Assembly (NCBI GenBank): GCA_024516155.1
Contig: JAJJXM010000058.1
Location: 124,001-188,000 of the forward strand
Source: Pyronema omphalodes
Lineage: Eukaryota; Ascomycota; Pezizomycetes; Pezizales; Pyronemataceae
Direction: 5' to 3'
Length of the DNA stretch: 64,000 nt
Shown here: one piece after another, positions 35,801-48,104 of the stretch
How positions within the stretch are numbered: the stretch's first letter is position 1
How the letters are laid out: each line of letters begins with the position of its first letter
Position numbers and translations under genes: made by a program
Notes under the pieces: generated by a model
Told to the model about the DNA's origin: nothing
The model's input: only the letters and a program-made list of their open reading frames with translations
Database searches by the model: none

Positions 35801-36336
35801 GCGCATAAAGTCAATTTATGCGCATCTAAACGAATCATTTCCGTTGTCTCGGCGACTGCTGGCATATCGCCACACATCGTTCCCCTAAACGCAGTGGTCG
35901 CGATCGATAGGTTCGTCGGGGGGTTCCGACAGTCGCACGCTCTTCACCCCGAACTCGGGATTAAAAAAGGCAGACGCGTTTCCACTATCCGCGTCGACTG
36001 TCACTTAGGGGTAACTCGATAAAGATCTGTGAGAGCCTTTTATTTTTTTTTCTCTTTTTTACGGATCGCAACATGCCTATCGTCAGCTAGAGGGGTAGCA
36101 TCGGCATTGATACGTCTGCCCGTCCATACGCGTGACCTGCAGCGGAATGTGGGGGACAAAGCTTACAGCTACGGAGCTATAAAAGAAGCTGCGCTCTGCT
36201 GCTGCCAGTTGAGCTCCCCCCATAGCTAATCCAAAGCTTCCGTGTACACCACCTCATAGACAACCTTTTAGTGAAGCTTCCTTATAGATATTCTCTACAG
36301 TCCGCAACAGCAGTACCTTCTCCATCGAAATTAATC
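32896..36336. other. Intergenic, no supported gene
   Basis: 3.4 kb between the divergently transcribed orphan gene and arginase. It is mostly AT-rich unique sequence. A copy of the 30441 repeat lies at 35349-35422. Open frames here (up to about 120 aa, such as 35415-35780 minus and 35672-36022 plus) overlap each other on both strands and show no domain. Confidence 0.5.
35349..35422. repeat. Dispersed short repeat, copy 2
   Basis: Partner of 30441-30512, about 5 kb away, same orientation. Confidence 0.5.
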
Positions 36337-37486
36337 ATGTCCTTCATTGTTAACAAATACCTCAAAACCCCTACCGAGCTAGGAGTAGTAGCTGTAGGCT
36401 TCTCTGGCGGACAGGTACGTTCAAACAGAATCCTCTCTCCTCCTTCTCCTCCTTTTCCTCCTCCTCTATAGCTTCCGCTGACATTCCACAGCAAAAAGAC
36501 GGTGTCGACATCGCTCCCCAAGCCCTCATCGATTCTGGTCTTCTCACCACCCTCCACGATGATCTAAACTACACAATCCACCACGACGGCGTCGTCCACA
36601 CCTACACGGAGTTATTTCCCGCCTCAGACCCACCATTGCACGTTGCCGGTGCCACAATGCCAATGCTGAAGCCCCAAACCGTCTCCAACGCCACCGAAGC
36701 CCTCTCCTCCCAAGTCTACGAACATGCCAAATTGGGACGCCTTGTGTTGACCCTTGGAGGAGACCATTCCATCGCCGTCGGATCTATCAGCGGAGTAGCA
36801 AAAGCTATTCGAGAGCGTCTCGACAAAGAGATTGCTGTAATCTGGGTCGATGCTCACGCCGACATCAATAGTCCCCAGACCTCAGGAAGTGGTAACATCC
36901 ATGGAATGCCGGTTTCTTACTTGTGTGGATTTTCCTCTGCCCCTGCTGAAAAGCCTTCCGTATTTGGATGGTTAGAAAAGAACCACCTCATCAACCCAAA
37001 GAAGTTGGTATACATTGCTTTACGGGATGTTGATTTTGGAGAGAAGAAAATTCTTAGAGAACATGGAATCAAGGCGTTCAGTATGCATGATGTTGATAGA
37101 CATGGAATTGGTAAGGTCATGGAAATGGCTCTTGAATATGTGGGAGACTCTCCCGTGCATCTTTCTTTCGATGTAGATGCCTTGGATCCCATGTGGGCTC
37201 CTAGCACAGGAACACCGGTTAGAGGCGGGTTGACCCTCAGAGAGGGAGATTATATTTGTGAGTGTGTTCATGAGTCTGGATTATTGGTGGCTATGGATTT
37301 GGTAAGTCAAAAATACCCTTCTCCCCGTCATAGGGATTTGATCAAGAGTGGGACTAACAGCAACAGGTGGAGGTTAACCCTAACATCGGTCCACGAGACG
37401 GAGTTGATGGAGTCTTGGGAGCTGCGGAAACCGTTAGAGCCGGAAGTTCTCTCGTGCGCTGCGCATTGGGTGAGAGCTTGTTGTAG
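36337..37486 (+). CDS. car1: Arginase
   Basis: 335-aa binuclear manganese ureohydrolase that splits L-arginine into ornithine and urea, the first step of arginine catabolism in the cytosol. Three exons: 36337-36414, 36492-37301 and 37367-37486. The introns have GTACGT and GTAAGT donors and both are phase 0. Exon 1 ends inside the conserved GFSGGQ motif, which continues as QKDGVDIAP. Metal ligands are all present: His118 in GGDHS, Asp146, His148 and Asp150 in VDAHADINSP, and Asp253 and Asp255 in SFDVDALDP. The substrate-side Glu277 lies in GGLTLREG. The SGSGNIHGMP loop follows the metal site. Exon 3 supplies the conserved VEVNP segment and the C-terminal helix. Length is normal for fungal arginase. 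Unspliced reading through intron 2 would give a wrong C terminus. The ATG at 36337 is the only sensible start. Confidence 0.96.
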
Positions 37487-38614
37487 GTTATAAGGCGTTT
37501 ATTGCGGTAATTGTTTTACGGGAGTTGGTTTTTTTTGTTTGGGAATGATTGGGTGTGTTATTTAGAGGCGTCGGTGCGTTGAGTGTTTAGAATACCATTT
37601 GGCTATTCTTTTTTAATGTATTTAGATTTTTTCCAAAGATATATTTGCAGAGGATGTTGATTCTCCTATGTGACGCCTCTATTCATAGGTACCTTGAAGG
37701 AGTTTGGTTCCGGAGCAATCGATACCGCAAGATACTGCTGCCTGCAAGATACTGCAAGATACTGCAAGATATCTTTGACCACCAGCGCACGGCCACAGTA
37801 GTCACTAACACGGCGATTAGTAACATCACCCCAAAAATAACCCCCCCAAAATATCACTATCACCATACACCTCACGATCCAATACATAATCAAACTACCA
37901 AAATTCCATCCTTATCCCCCCAAGACCCGCCCATAACATCAGTCTTCAGCTTCGGTTTCGCACCAAGGAACTCCGAACTCCGAAAAAAAAATATAACTTG
38001 GATGTTCAGTAATTCTATATGGTGTCATGTTGATTACATATATAAACTTACTACATAGTACAGATGTAAACCACCGTCTACCCCCCATCTCCCAACTTTA
38101 AGGACTATAGATGATTAATAATCTCTAACTAAGCCTACATATGTACATATGTATGTACGTTTCCATCCCTTGTTTAGCTTGTTTTTGTGGTGGATATGTA
38201 ATCATTTATTATATCTACATATGTAGAGGGGGTATCGACGGTGGTAGGGTGTGTTTCCGGGGTATAGGAATTGGATACATACATACATACGACTGTGGCG
38301 TTATCGTTAGCGTTGGCTTTGGCTTTGGCTTTAAATAAACGACATTGCTATTAGGGGCACGCGACATGGGAATGTAGGTACGGATATATATAGAAGAAGT
38401 TTTTTGATGAGATATGGTTTTCATATATATATATATATAAAATAGGTATCCTTCATTAATATTCCCCCTCCCCCCCCCCCCCCCCCCCCCATAACCAAAA
38501 TGAAAAGAAATTATATACATACAAAAAAAAAGAAGAAAAAGAAAATGCTATATAAGTATGCAATACATTCCATCGCTATTCAACCAAAGAAAAAGAAGAC
38601 AAAAAAAGGAAATT
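37487..38614. other. Intergenic between convergent genes
   Basis: The 3' flanks of arginase and of the phytase-like gene. It holds tgcaagatac tandem units (about 37725-37770), a catacatac run near 38280, a (ta)n run near 38425 and a C21 tract at 38470-38490. No gene seen. Confidence 0.5.
38470..38490. repeat. C21 homopolymer
   Basis: An uninterrupted run of cytosines; on the minus strand it could form G-quadruplex structure. Its length is prone to sequencing error. Confidence 0.9.
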
Positions 38615-40173
38615 TTAATCAATCTTAACCTTGAAAACCAACATCTGGGAGTAGAGATCAAAACCAGATTCATCGGCATAGGCGTACTTTCCAAAGTTAT
38701 AGTGACCATCCTGGGTGATGAAGTCATTGTCATTGGAGACAAAAAGATAGTACTCTCCCTCGCGACCAGCAGGAACCATTGAAAGTCCCTCCCATTTCTC
38801 ATTCAACAATCCCTCGGCATTGTTATCCGGGCCACCATTGAAGAGTCCAAACTTTGCAAGCTCGGAGTTGTTGTTAATGTCAAGGAAGCTACAGTACTCC
38901 GCGGGCTTGATGGAAGCGTCCAAAACTCCGCCGGGAGCGTAGGCGTCGGTGTAGTCGTCGTATTGGCCGATGAAGTTGGTGGCCTCGGAGATAGAGAAGA
39001 TGTCGACGTGGCGGTAGATGGATTCGGTGGAGTCTTGTCCACGACCGGCGTCGCCGTCACGAGCGATAACCATGAAACGTCCCTTGCCGAGTGATAGGAT
39101 GGAGGATTGAGCGGCGGTTAACTTCTCGCCGGTGGTAGCGGTGTACTGAGGGAGAGGAACGGTCCATTCTCCGACAAGAACGGGGTTCTTGCCCTCGTTG
39201 TCAAGCTGGTATTTCAACAGGGTAGAGTAACGAGAGGTTTCGTCGGAGGTTCCACCGTTGTTGATAGTAGCGGATTGAAGAAGAGTGTAAAGAGCGTTCT
39301 CATCCTTAGCGTAAGTAAGACCCTCGAAACCCTGGTTGTTGGCACGGCCAGAGGTAGGGTCCTCAGGAGAGGGAACAAGGGTAGGGTCGAAACGGGGAGG
39401 GTTGTTGGAACCAAAGTCTTCCTTTCCGTTACGGATGGGGATCAAGGAGTTGGGGGGACGGACAGCCTTGGTCATCTCTCCCTCCTTGTTGAAGTGGTAG
39501 AGGAAGGGTCCGTATTCATCGGAAATCCAGAATCCCTCCTCGTCGGAAACGCGGTCAACGACGAGTCCCTCGGAGTCGAGAGCGACGCGGACTCCTCCAG
39601 GTCCCTCACCTCCGAATCCGTCACCGGGGAAGGCAGCGGCGGGCATGGCGGGGAACCCGGCGTACTCGAGAACGGTGTTGGGGTCTAATCCAGAAACGGG
39701 GTTTCCGGCAGGGTCGGTAAGGAGGATGGTGTCAACATATGTGTAGTCAATGTTAGGGGCGGAGACGGCGGCATCGGTGGGGGTGAAGGTCAAGGCAAGC
39801 TTGTGAACGCGGGGCTGGTAGGCAGTGGTTCCCTCGGTGTTCCTAATTATTTTAATTAATTGATGATAATGGTATAAGATTCAGGAAGGAAGTCTTACCA
39901 GCCACGGTCGGGAAGGACAAACATGGTAGCCTCAAAGGCTCCTCCAGCAGTAGGCTTCCATTCGGTGATGGAAATACCAGATCCAATGGACATGGTGTCA
40001 CCGTACTTGTCGACAAAGTTACCGGGGAGTCTTCCGTATCCGGCGAGGGACTCATAGGTGAAAGACTTTCCAGCACACTCAATCTGGGCGACAGGAGCGG
40101 CCTTGGTGCGGAGAGGACCAGCGGCGGCACCGGCGGCCAAGAAGGCGGTAACGAGAGAGAAGAGACCCTTCAT
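38615..40173 (-). CDS. Secreted phytase-like esterase-domain protein
   Basis: 500-aa predicted secreted protein of the 'esterase-like activity of phytase' family (Pfam PF13449 type), a beta-propeller-like fold whose substrate in fungi is not settled. Two exons on the minus strand: 39899-40173 and 38615-39842, with a 56-nt intron (GTAAGA donor, TAG acceptor) splitting a Trp codon in DRGWNTEG. The ATG at 40173 opens a signal peptide (MKGLFSLVTAFLAAGAAAG). Family features in order: FTYESLAGYGRLPG, the ITEW strand, FVLPDRGWN, then FWISDEYGPFLYHFNKEGEM, the long NQGFEGLTYAKDENALYTLLQS segment, the FMVIARDGDAGRGQDS loop, and near the end NAEGLLNEKWEGLSMVPAG and YLFVSNDNDFI. Many acidic loop residues could bind calcium. 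Full length, no membrane anchor. Convergent with arginase. Confidence 0.9.
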
Positions 40174-40646
40174 TTTGGGAGATATTGCGCAGCAATGAAT
40201 GTGAATTGAAGGATTGAGATGTGGTAAAAACGATCAACTGACCCGGGCTTGTGAAGATCCAAATCAAGTCGGGATGAATGGAGAGTTTAAATACCGATAC
40301 ATATTGTACACTCTCTCTTCTCTTGCGATTCCATGTATATCTCAATCCGCGGCTGGTATAGCTGCATACTTTGACTTGGTGTATTCTTGGATGCCCTGTA
40401 TTTTGTTGGAAAGTTGCTGTGAGCCCTGGCTGTATCTCGCATTCACTCAGAGGAGTGTATCGCACCCACGTGCTGATGAAGTTGGATCGACTATGCGGCT
40501 GCACTACCGCATTCGGTTTAGAAAGCATCGCCAGGAACCCCGCCTACGGAGTCTGCACCGTGGAAGCACCTGAAACCAAAAATTCGCCTAAGGAAAGTTA
40601 CCGCTAAATGGCCTTTCAAGGTTCAAGCTTGTTTTGACCTATCACC

Positions 40647-40964
40647 ATGACAGCGTCAGATATCGAAGATTCGGCAGCTTCGGAAATCGGTGAATCCGTG
40701 GCCGGCCGGGCGTATTTAGCGGCTTCTCTGGAGCGATGGCTCTAAGAATTCACCATACAGAGCACTGTATTTACAGGGCTAAACATTTCGATTTCCGACT
40801 TGGCAGATGAGCGATCGGAGAAAATGAAACGAGTGGTACAGTTATGGCTCCATAAGTTTTTGAAGACGCATACAGCTGCTCACAAACAATTATTCAAGTT
40901 GAATCTAGATAAAAATCCCTGGAGATCAATCACCCAAGAATCATATACTCGGGAGATTCTTTGA
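40647..40964 (+). pseudogene. Short coding frame with internal TAA
   Basis: From the ATG at 40647 (context atcaccATGA) one frame runs for 105 codons to a TGA at 40962, with a single TAA at codon 33 (40743). The part before the TAA is acidic (SDIEDSAASEIGESVAG). The part after it is a well-behaved helical stretch (DLADERSEKMKRVVQLWLHK) with WRSITQESYTREIL at the end. A good start context and protein-like residues on both sides of the stop suggest a recently broken gene or gene fragment. I see no splice pair that would remove the stop. Family unknown. Confidence 0.4.
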
Positions 40965-42452
40965 TCAAAGTACGGTGCAAACCAGACAATTCGAACATAC
41001 CATAGAGAACCCACAACTCCAGAGGATTCCTACATAGGAGAGTGTGAGCTTTTAAGAGTCCTGTGGTAGCCAATTTCAACCATGATCCTCAAAAAAGATA
41101 TTTAGTGCGTCATGTAAGGCAATTCTCTTGGCATTTTCAGTAGTCTGAGAGACAAAAGTCGGGTTAAAAAGAGCACCGGACTTACCCTTTTACCCGAGTA
41201 AAACAGTAAGAAGCCCAAGGGAGAGCACGTGTGTGTATATCTCGCTTTCTTAACCGCGAAGTCGGAACAGGGTGGGGATGTTAGGAAGTACATAACGCTT
41301 GTTTGGACACGGCTTGGATGCGTAGCGCAAGGCGCAAAGAGGAGGCTCATCCATGCAACGCAGGGCTTGTAAATGATTGTTAACCGCAGTATCCCCTCGT
41401 TTGGTGATGAGCAAGATATAAATTTGAACTGGAAATCGGACAGCATTGAACCGTTGTTGCATCTGTAATGCCGGATGTTATTTTGCTGTTTTGAATCAAA
41501 TTCATCCATCCTATGGCTGATGAATTTCAGTCTCGGAGCAGATCTATCATGTAACTTGTACCCTCAGTTGAAAGTATGAAACCTCTATTGCATTTTTGGA
41601 TTAACGTGGAGAGAGTAACGCGGTTATGGCGGTGGAGAAGCGGTCTGAGAAGTTTTGAATCTCATGTGGATACCACGCAAAGCTATGAATAGGCTTAGAC
41701 CAGCCGGCTCTATCACTGCCCGCAACGGCAGAAAATCCGCTTGCGGTAAGTCTTACTGGCTTTCTGAAAGGTGAGTTTTGATAACCCTCGGTCAAGCCGT
41801 CACCGTTAGGGCTTCACTGCATACCCACTTGACAGTAGTTGCTTACGGATAACTTGGTGAAGTGGAGATTTATCGTCGTAGATAATTGTAGTTTTCCAGA
41901 AACTTCATGATGGATGTTCGTCAGGTACCAATCCTGCGCATGGGATTCATATTCTCAGGTTAGAAATACTAATCAAATTTTCTCTACGTTGATCGCCATG
42001 TCCAAATGTAGACTCGGCTTTGTCCGTAGGGCCAATTTATTGCAGCCAAGTCGGATTTTTTTTCCCGCTGATCTTCTTGCATGAATACAAATCTTGACGT
42101 AACCAAATATGTCCTTCTAGAAGCCGCTAATCAGATTAATATTCTGCAGGTGTAGGTGATCGACCATCGTTGACCAGTGTTAACACCAGGTGAGGGGGGT
42201 AATGGATTTTCCTATACCGGTAAGGTAAGTTGATGCTCGAGGACTGCACTGAATGTCGGTATGGGCTCTGGAACTCGGCATCCCGAAGTCCGCATATCTG
42301 AATGCTCTCCGCAGACGCGTTACGTGGGTATCCGGTCACTCGACTCGCATTTCGGTATCGTACGGAAATATTGGGGCATGTCGAATGCGTAGACTTCTTC
42401 CATTCAGTTGCGGCCGCAATGATTTCGTGAAATCACCAGCGGGATTGTATTA

Positions 42453-42549
42453 GGGTGCGTTTGGTTCAAACCGAAAACATGGTTTCAAGCCCTTTTTACC
42501 TGTGAAAATAGGCTAAAAAACTTTGTTTTCGGTCGAACCAAACGCACCC
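42453..42549. mobile_element. 97-bp MITE-like palindrome flanked by TTA
   Basis: Terminal inverted repeats of about 33 bases begin gggtgcgtttggttc and end gaaccaaacgcaccc, with only a few mismatches further in (ccgaaaaca shared). TTA stands immediately outside both ends (42450-42452 and 42550-42552), as a 3-bp target duplication would. No coding capacity. Confidence 0.75.
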
Positions 42550-43143
42550 TTATATTCAAAAAGCGACCAATAATCGTATGTATCCGGAATTTAGAGTTGC
42601 ATATTATCCACGCTCCTCTAGAATCTAGGAAGGATTTGAATTGGGCATAGTCGTAAGGATTGTCTGTTTCCAGCTTCTGTGATTCGGCTTCCATAGCTTC
42701 CTTAGACGTTCAAGATCGACTTTGACATATGAGCAACTGCAGCAAGTGAAGTCATCCAACAGTCATCCTGACCCATGCAACATGGGTACACTATCCATCG
42801 ACTGTACGACGAACGCTTACATACAACGACGCGTTCTGCCACTCCATACCTACGTCAAGATCTACGAACATCCACCACAGCTCCGTGTTCAACGACCTTT
42901 CAATGGCGCGACAATAAACGCCACAAATGCTATATCGCATCCCATAGAATTTGTTATCCACCCATCAAGCGCTCATATCTAAAGCCCGACCTTAGCCACA
43001 TCGGCTAGGGCATCCTCCCCGCACACCTCAGAGCTAGCTTCATAGAGCATCTTGGAATACCTTCCACAACCACCAATATACAACCAACCCTCAACTCCAA
43101 CCACATATCCCCACCACACTGTACAACTTCAAAACTCCCCGCC

Positions 43144-43461
43144 ATGTCCCTCAACCACCGCTTCCCTCGTATCCTTCCCCTCATCTGCCTATCCTCCATA
43201 TCCCACCCCGTCTCCGCCGCAGGCCGCATGTGCAAAGGCACCAAAGAAGAGAATCCCGATTGTTGGCATTTGAGCTTGGTACTTACAATTATATTTGTTG
43301 GATTTATCGTTTCCATTATTCTTTATTACTTTTTGAAACTGTGCTATGTTTTGTTTTTTGAAGATGATCGGGAGAGGAAAACGAAGGGGACACGTAAGTT
43401 TCGCCTGGGGTTTTATGATGAGCGGAGTAGGTTTGATAAAGAGTCTGAGTGCAGAGGCTAA
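43144..43461 (+). CDS. Small predicted single-pass membrane protein
   Basis: 105 aa, no intron. The ATG at 43144 follows a C/A-rich leader. Residues 1-26 resemble a signal peptide (RILPLICLSSISHPVSA). A short luminal loop with two Cys follows (MCKGTKEENPDCWH), then a strong membrane helix at about residues 45-66 (LVLTIIFVGFIVSIILYYFL), then a charged cytoplasmic tail rich in Arg, Lys, Asp and Glu. The topology is coherent, which argues for a real gene, but I recognise no family and the frame is short, so it remains hypothetical. Confidence 0.45.
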   Translation: MSLNHRFPRILPLICLSSISHPVSAAGRMCKGTKEENPDCWHLSLVLTIIFVGFIVSIILYYFLKLCYVLFFEDDRERKTKGTRKFRLGFYDERSRFDKESECRG

Positions 43462-44191
43462 TGATAGTGGTAATGATAGTCCGGTAGATGTGATGTTGTA
43501 AGTGTGGTGATACATGGACTATAAACGATGGCAGGAAGATGTTATGAATTTGGCAGTGGGAAGTGGGTACTGGACACTGGGCAAAGACCGAAGGACTGGG
43601 AGAAAACGGCAAACAGAATCAATATGACGGGTAGTAATTGGAAATTCGGAATAACAGGATATATAAGAACGTAGGATATCGAAAACTCGGTTCTGTACAC
43701 GACTGTAGGGATTATGTAATAATCTAATCATTTGAAGCTATTTTTAGACAAATCACTAATTGCACTGTATTCAGTATAAACAAAAGTCCGGAGGTTATGA
43801 TCTATCTGGGCTTAAAAGTTGCATCCACCTCCAGTGTCCATTTCCCGTCTTTTCATGCTCCGTCACTCTTCAGTTCTATCACACTGTATTGTACATCCCC
43901 CTTCATCGTGAGATACAACCTCTTCCTATCTCATCCGAAAAAAGAAGAACATATCTGCTAGCATCACTACCGCTTTTATTTACCTCATCCGCAACATTAA
44001 TGAAGTGATAAAATCCACATTAATCCCACGACAGATAACAAGAATACTCAGGATTACTAAGTCATAACGTATATCTTACCACTTACCTCACCCTTCACCT
44101 TTTATATGACCTCTCATGACACCTCCCCCATCACTACAAACAGACTTGAACCTGCGCCAATGTTTTTCTATCACTTATAATAAGACCCTCC

Positions 44192-44411
44192 GTGTAAGAA
44201 AGCACAGGGAGAGACAGACGATTCTATTGTAGATAATGATGACGATACAGAGAGAGGAGGCATTATATATAGTGGAAATGTCGGCTGGTCTCATCCTCCT
44301 GATCAAATCCCATTTGGTGTCCCACTTGGTCCCCCTCAAGGATCGGCTTGAGCAAACTCAAGGACCTTGTTCCGACAAGCTAGATTGCCTGTTCTCGGCA
44401 ATCTTCCAACA
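44192..44411 (+). repeat. Inverted repeat arm, left
   Basis: About 220 bases alike, in opposite orientation, to 47884-48104 (for example acagggagagacagac, gataatgatgacgatacag and aaactcaaggacctt). Substitutions are scattered, and both copies keep one 60-codon frame open (MMTIQREEALYIVE...). Confidence 0.8.
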
Positions 44412-47194
44412 CTCCGTGTATGCTCAAAGGCTTAGGGGCTCTTATACCTTACTCATCCTTCCACGAGGGAGCTTATGGACGAGAAGAGGTGGAATGGGGT
44501 AGAATGAGGTAAAATATGGTTAGATACTCCGGAAAAGGAATACCTATCGAATGCTCATTTCTATAGCCTTATCAACCGCATCGACGGTGCGGAGTAGCAC
44601 AAAATAGCCCGAAAGACCACTCGATACTGCGTGTTCACTGCATCACCGTCACCAGCTCCCGCATTGCAACAAACCCATTAGAATTCTTCAACCACGCCAG
44701 ACAAAAAATCAGGCTTCATGTAACCTTTCCAGCTCCTGGCATCATCGTAGCGAAACAGGATTTGAGGATGAATATGAAATATCCCCTGCGGCTATGTCGA
44801 TTCGTTGCTTCAAATTTCCAACTTTCAACGCTTCATGAGTCGTGTGTAATCCAGAAGATTCATTAATTATGAAGCCTATGATAAGCCATTAGCTAATGGG
44901 GGCATCGTGGCTCGTGTCTATTCTTCATACCTACAGGCTACGGATACGGGATACGCAACTATTGGAGATTCTGTATTGTTGGGTGTTGAAGACTTGTAGT
45001 CGATATTAATACGCTGTAGACCTTGTAGACGCTGTAAACGCTGTAAACGCTTCAGACACCCATCAATCCACTAAGCCAGCGGCAGTATCTTCGATAATAC
45101 TCGAGAAACGATGCAATGCACCAGGTCCAGGTCCTAGCTTCTAAATAAAATCTATGGCATATATTACTTCCGTTGATGGACAAGATACCTATCACTGATT
45201 TCCATTACGTTATCGATGCCAGAAACGGCGGTACTTAGGATTGAGAAGACAATGTATAAGGTATACATGATTCTTTGGTATTGTGGTAATAAAATAAGAA
45301 AACTGTGGTATTGTGGTACTGTGGTACTATAGCATGAAGAAACTTAATGTGACCTGAAGCTAATCACTACGGTGTATAGTAATATAGATGGAATATTAGG
45401 ATGATTGGTAAAACTGGCATTGGTTGATAATAGTGAATAAAATACTTACGTGGTTTGACTGAAATGGTGTCTTAAATTCTGTATTTTCTGTAATTTGTAT
45501 ATACAATCTGATAATTAGGCTGACTAGAAGTCGATTCCAGTTCCGGGGAACTTGGGATAATCGCGAATTGGTAGATAGTGGGAAACCAATCGGTAAAATT
45601 GCGGGAATTTATTGTTTAGCAGGGGTTTATGTTAACATACATAGTATACGCTTTACAGTAGGGAATCCTGTCGTTCGATATGTAGGTAAGATGGGGAGAG
45701 TACAGGGGTTTAATTATACAGTAATCACGTGTGTCACAGCGTAGAATCTGCAAAGATCAAGAGTACAATCTAGGATCAACTTAACCACTGTGAAGATTTC
45801 CAGAGATTTTTACGATTACGATTTCCCTACACCTACAGATACTCGATACGAGAGGGTCAGTTATCTGAGTATAGGGGTTTGTGGGGGAATCGTTTGATCA
45901 TGAGCGTAGAATCGGTAAAGTCGAAGGACTATCAGTTTTCGGCCCTACCGGACATCGGCAAGAGTTGGTTTTACTGTAGAATGCTCTCATATTGTAGATT
46001 TCGGCGATACAAGATGACCAGTTATGGCCGATTGAATCGAAGAGGATGGGGTCATGAAGTCATGGAGAAAGGCATAAATAACATGAGGTGGTCCCGCAGT
46101 CGGTCATACTAGAAGCTTATACAGCTCAGATAACCCTTCATTTTTAGATATTTAACCTTCTACTTGTGATTTTCGTATTTACTTGTTCTTTATTTTTACC
46201 TTCTGTCATCTAGTTCCTTGTGTTTTTATTTGATATTTTTTTGTTCCACTTTCCTTGTGATTTTTTTGTTTTGATTTATGTTTATTCTATATTGCATTGT
46301 TTTTTTTTTCTTTTTTCTCTTTTCTTTGTATTTTTATATCTTTTATTTTTCTTGACATGGGCGGAAACTGACACTGTGCGAGATTTTTAGGGAACCCCGA
46401 TGGTTCAGATTATACATTCCAATGAACCGGGTTTTGGTTCACTGGGCGACATACTTAGAATCTAGTCTGCAGGAAGACAGCCTCCTTTTTACACAAGCCC
46501 GAATATATGTCCGACCACATCCGATCCAGGGTATTCACAATACCAGCGACTTCCAGTGAGTATTATTTTTTGTTTACCCTTGCCGAACATCTTCCAGGAA
46601 TGCCATTCAGCCTTGGCCATTTAGACTTTTCTGTCTTGCAGCGCTGATGTGCATGATGGCTCACGAACCGGATTGTAACTGACTTTGCCCCAGAATGCCC
46701 TGTTCTCTCGAAGACACAGCATCGAAAACAATCTTCGAACCCCAACCTGAGGTCATACATGCTGTCAGCCAGTGTGTAAGATGGATTCTCCCACTCCACC
46801 TACAGAACGAACCCCGAAATCATTCGAGCTTAGAAACACAGTCTATGATCGTACCATCGAAAGTCACAGTACTTTTGGGCCTGGTGCTTCATGACTACAT
46901 ACCCGGAGAGGAGGCTCCCGAGCAAACAGGGCCCACGGGCACTGTGGAGGTGGCACTGGAGCTTAACCTTATTAGGTATTGCCGAGGAACGAGAATGACG
47001 AAGGCAGATATTCGCGAATACGAAAGGACTGCCGAGGAAGACCAAACGTTGTCGGCGACGTAGACGGGTGTGCGGAACGGAGTAGGAACCTCACACGTGG
47101 ATGACGGTTGGGGTTAGGATTGGGAAAATTCGACTTTGTTGCTAGGTTTGCCGGTCGTTTTCAAGGTAAAACTTTTTCTCTGTTTTATTCTTTT

Positions 47195-47336
47195 TCCTTT
47201 TGTTTTCCTTTTGTTTTCCTTTTGTTTTCCTTTTGTTTTCCTTTTGCTTTCCTTTTGTTTTCCTTTTGTTTTCCTTTTGTTTTCCTTTTGTTTTCCTTTT
47301 GTTTTCCTTTTGTTTTCCTTTTGTTTTCCTTTTGTG
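47195..47336. repeat. 11-bp minisatellite (ttttgttttcc)
   Basis: About 13 units in a row, one with a T-to-C change (ttttgctttcc). Pyrimidine-rich with G in each unit. Confidence 0.9.
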
Positions 47337-47883
47337 TTCTTTTATTTTCTTTTCTTCTATTTTCTACTACACTCTGCTTTTATTGTTAAAATCATTAATC
47401 TATCAATTAACGCACTTTGAAATGTGTATTAACATGAGTGCAAAAACTTCGATTAGTTATATGTGCAGATGTATTTAATCACAATTTAACTTGCTGTTAT
47501 CTATATGACCTAGAAATTAAAACCTAAATCACTCTACTCCTGTCTCCTCAGTTTTATCCTGCCTTTCCATTTCCAAAACGCCTTGCTTTCAAAGATAACC
47601 TCCTTCGTGACTTTCTCAAACCAACTGCCAATACAAACATTCAAAGCGTTTTTGGCACTGCTATTGTTTACTGGCTTATACCCGCCGTAGCCATCTTTTC
47701 ACAGAGTATGTACTTTCTCTAACCTTGGGTTAGTAATGACACTATCCTTATTTACTACCAGAATGTTTCAATCCAACTGACAAACGTAAAAGAATCTTCA
47801 GCTCTACTACAGCACAACGGGACATGAATCTTCGTAAAGTATTAATAGATTGGGATATACTAAGGAGATAATTGACACAGCCT

Positions 47884-48104
47884 GTTGGAAGATTGCCGAG
47901 AATAGGCAATCCAGCTTGTCGTCACAAGGTCCTTGAGTTTGCTCAAGCCGAACCTTGAGGGTGACCAAGTGGGCCACCAAACAGGGTTTGATCAGGAGGA
48001 TGAGACCAGCCGACTTTTCTACTATATATAATGCTTCCTCTCGCTGTATCGTCATCATTATCTACAATAGAACCGTCTGTCTCTCCCTGTCCTTTCTAAC
48101 ACAG
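47884..48104 (-). repeat. Inverted repeat arm, right
   Basis: Reverse-complement partner of 44192-44411, with a 3.5-kb spacer. Confidence 0.8.

Larger units (their letters stand above)
40174..43143. other. Intergenic with one pseudogene and a MITE-like palindrome
   Basis: The 5' flank of the phytase-like gene, a short broken coding frame (40647-40964), then unique sequence with small open frames on both strands, and a 97-bp palindrome at 42453-42549. About 43020-43140 is C/A-rich and looks like the leader of the gene at 43144. Confidence 0.5.

Noticed and set aside
40079..40607. Frames on both strands over the promoter of the phytase-like gene
   Set aside because: They overlap exon 1 or its 5' flank in other phases and show no domain.
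46695..47063. 122-codon frame from an ATG
   Set aside because: Overlapped by a minus-strand frame and without a recognisable domain.
47108..47478. Phe/Leu-rich frames in three phases
   Set aside because: They read through the 11-bp ttttgttttcc minisatellite; no start context or domain.
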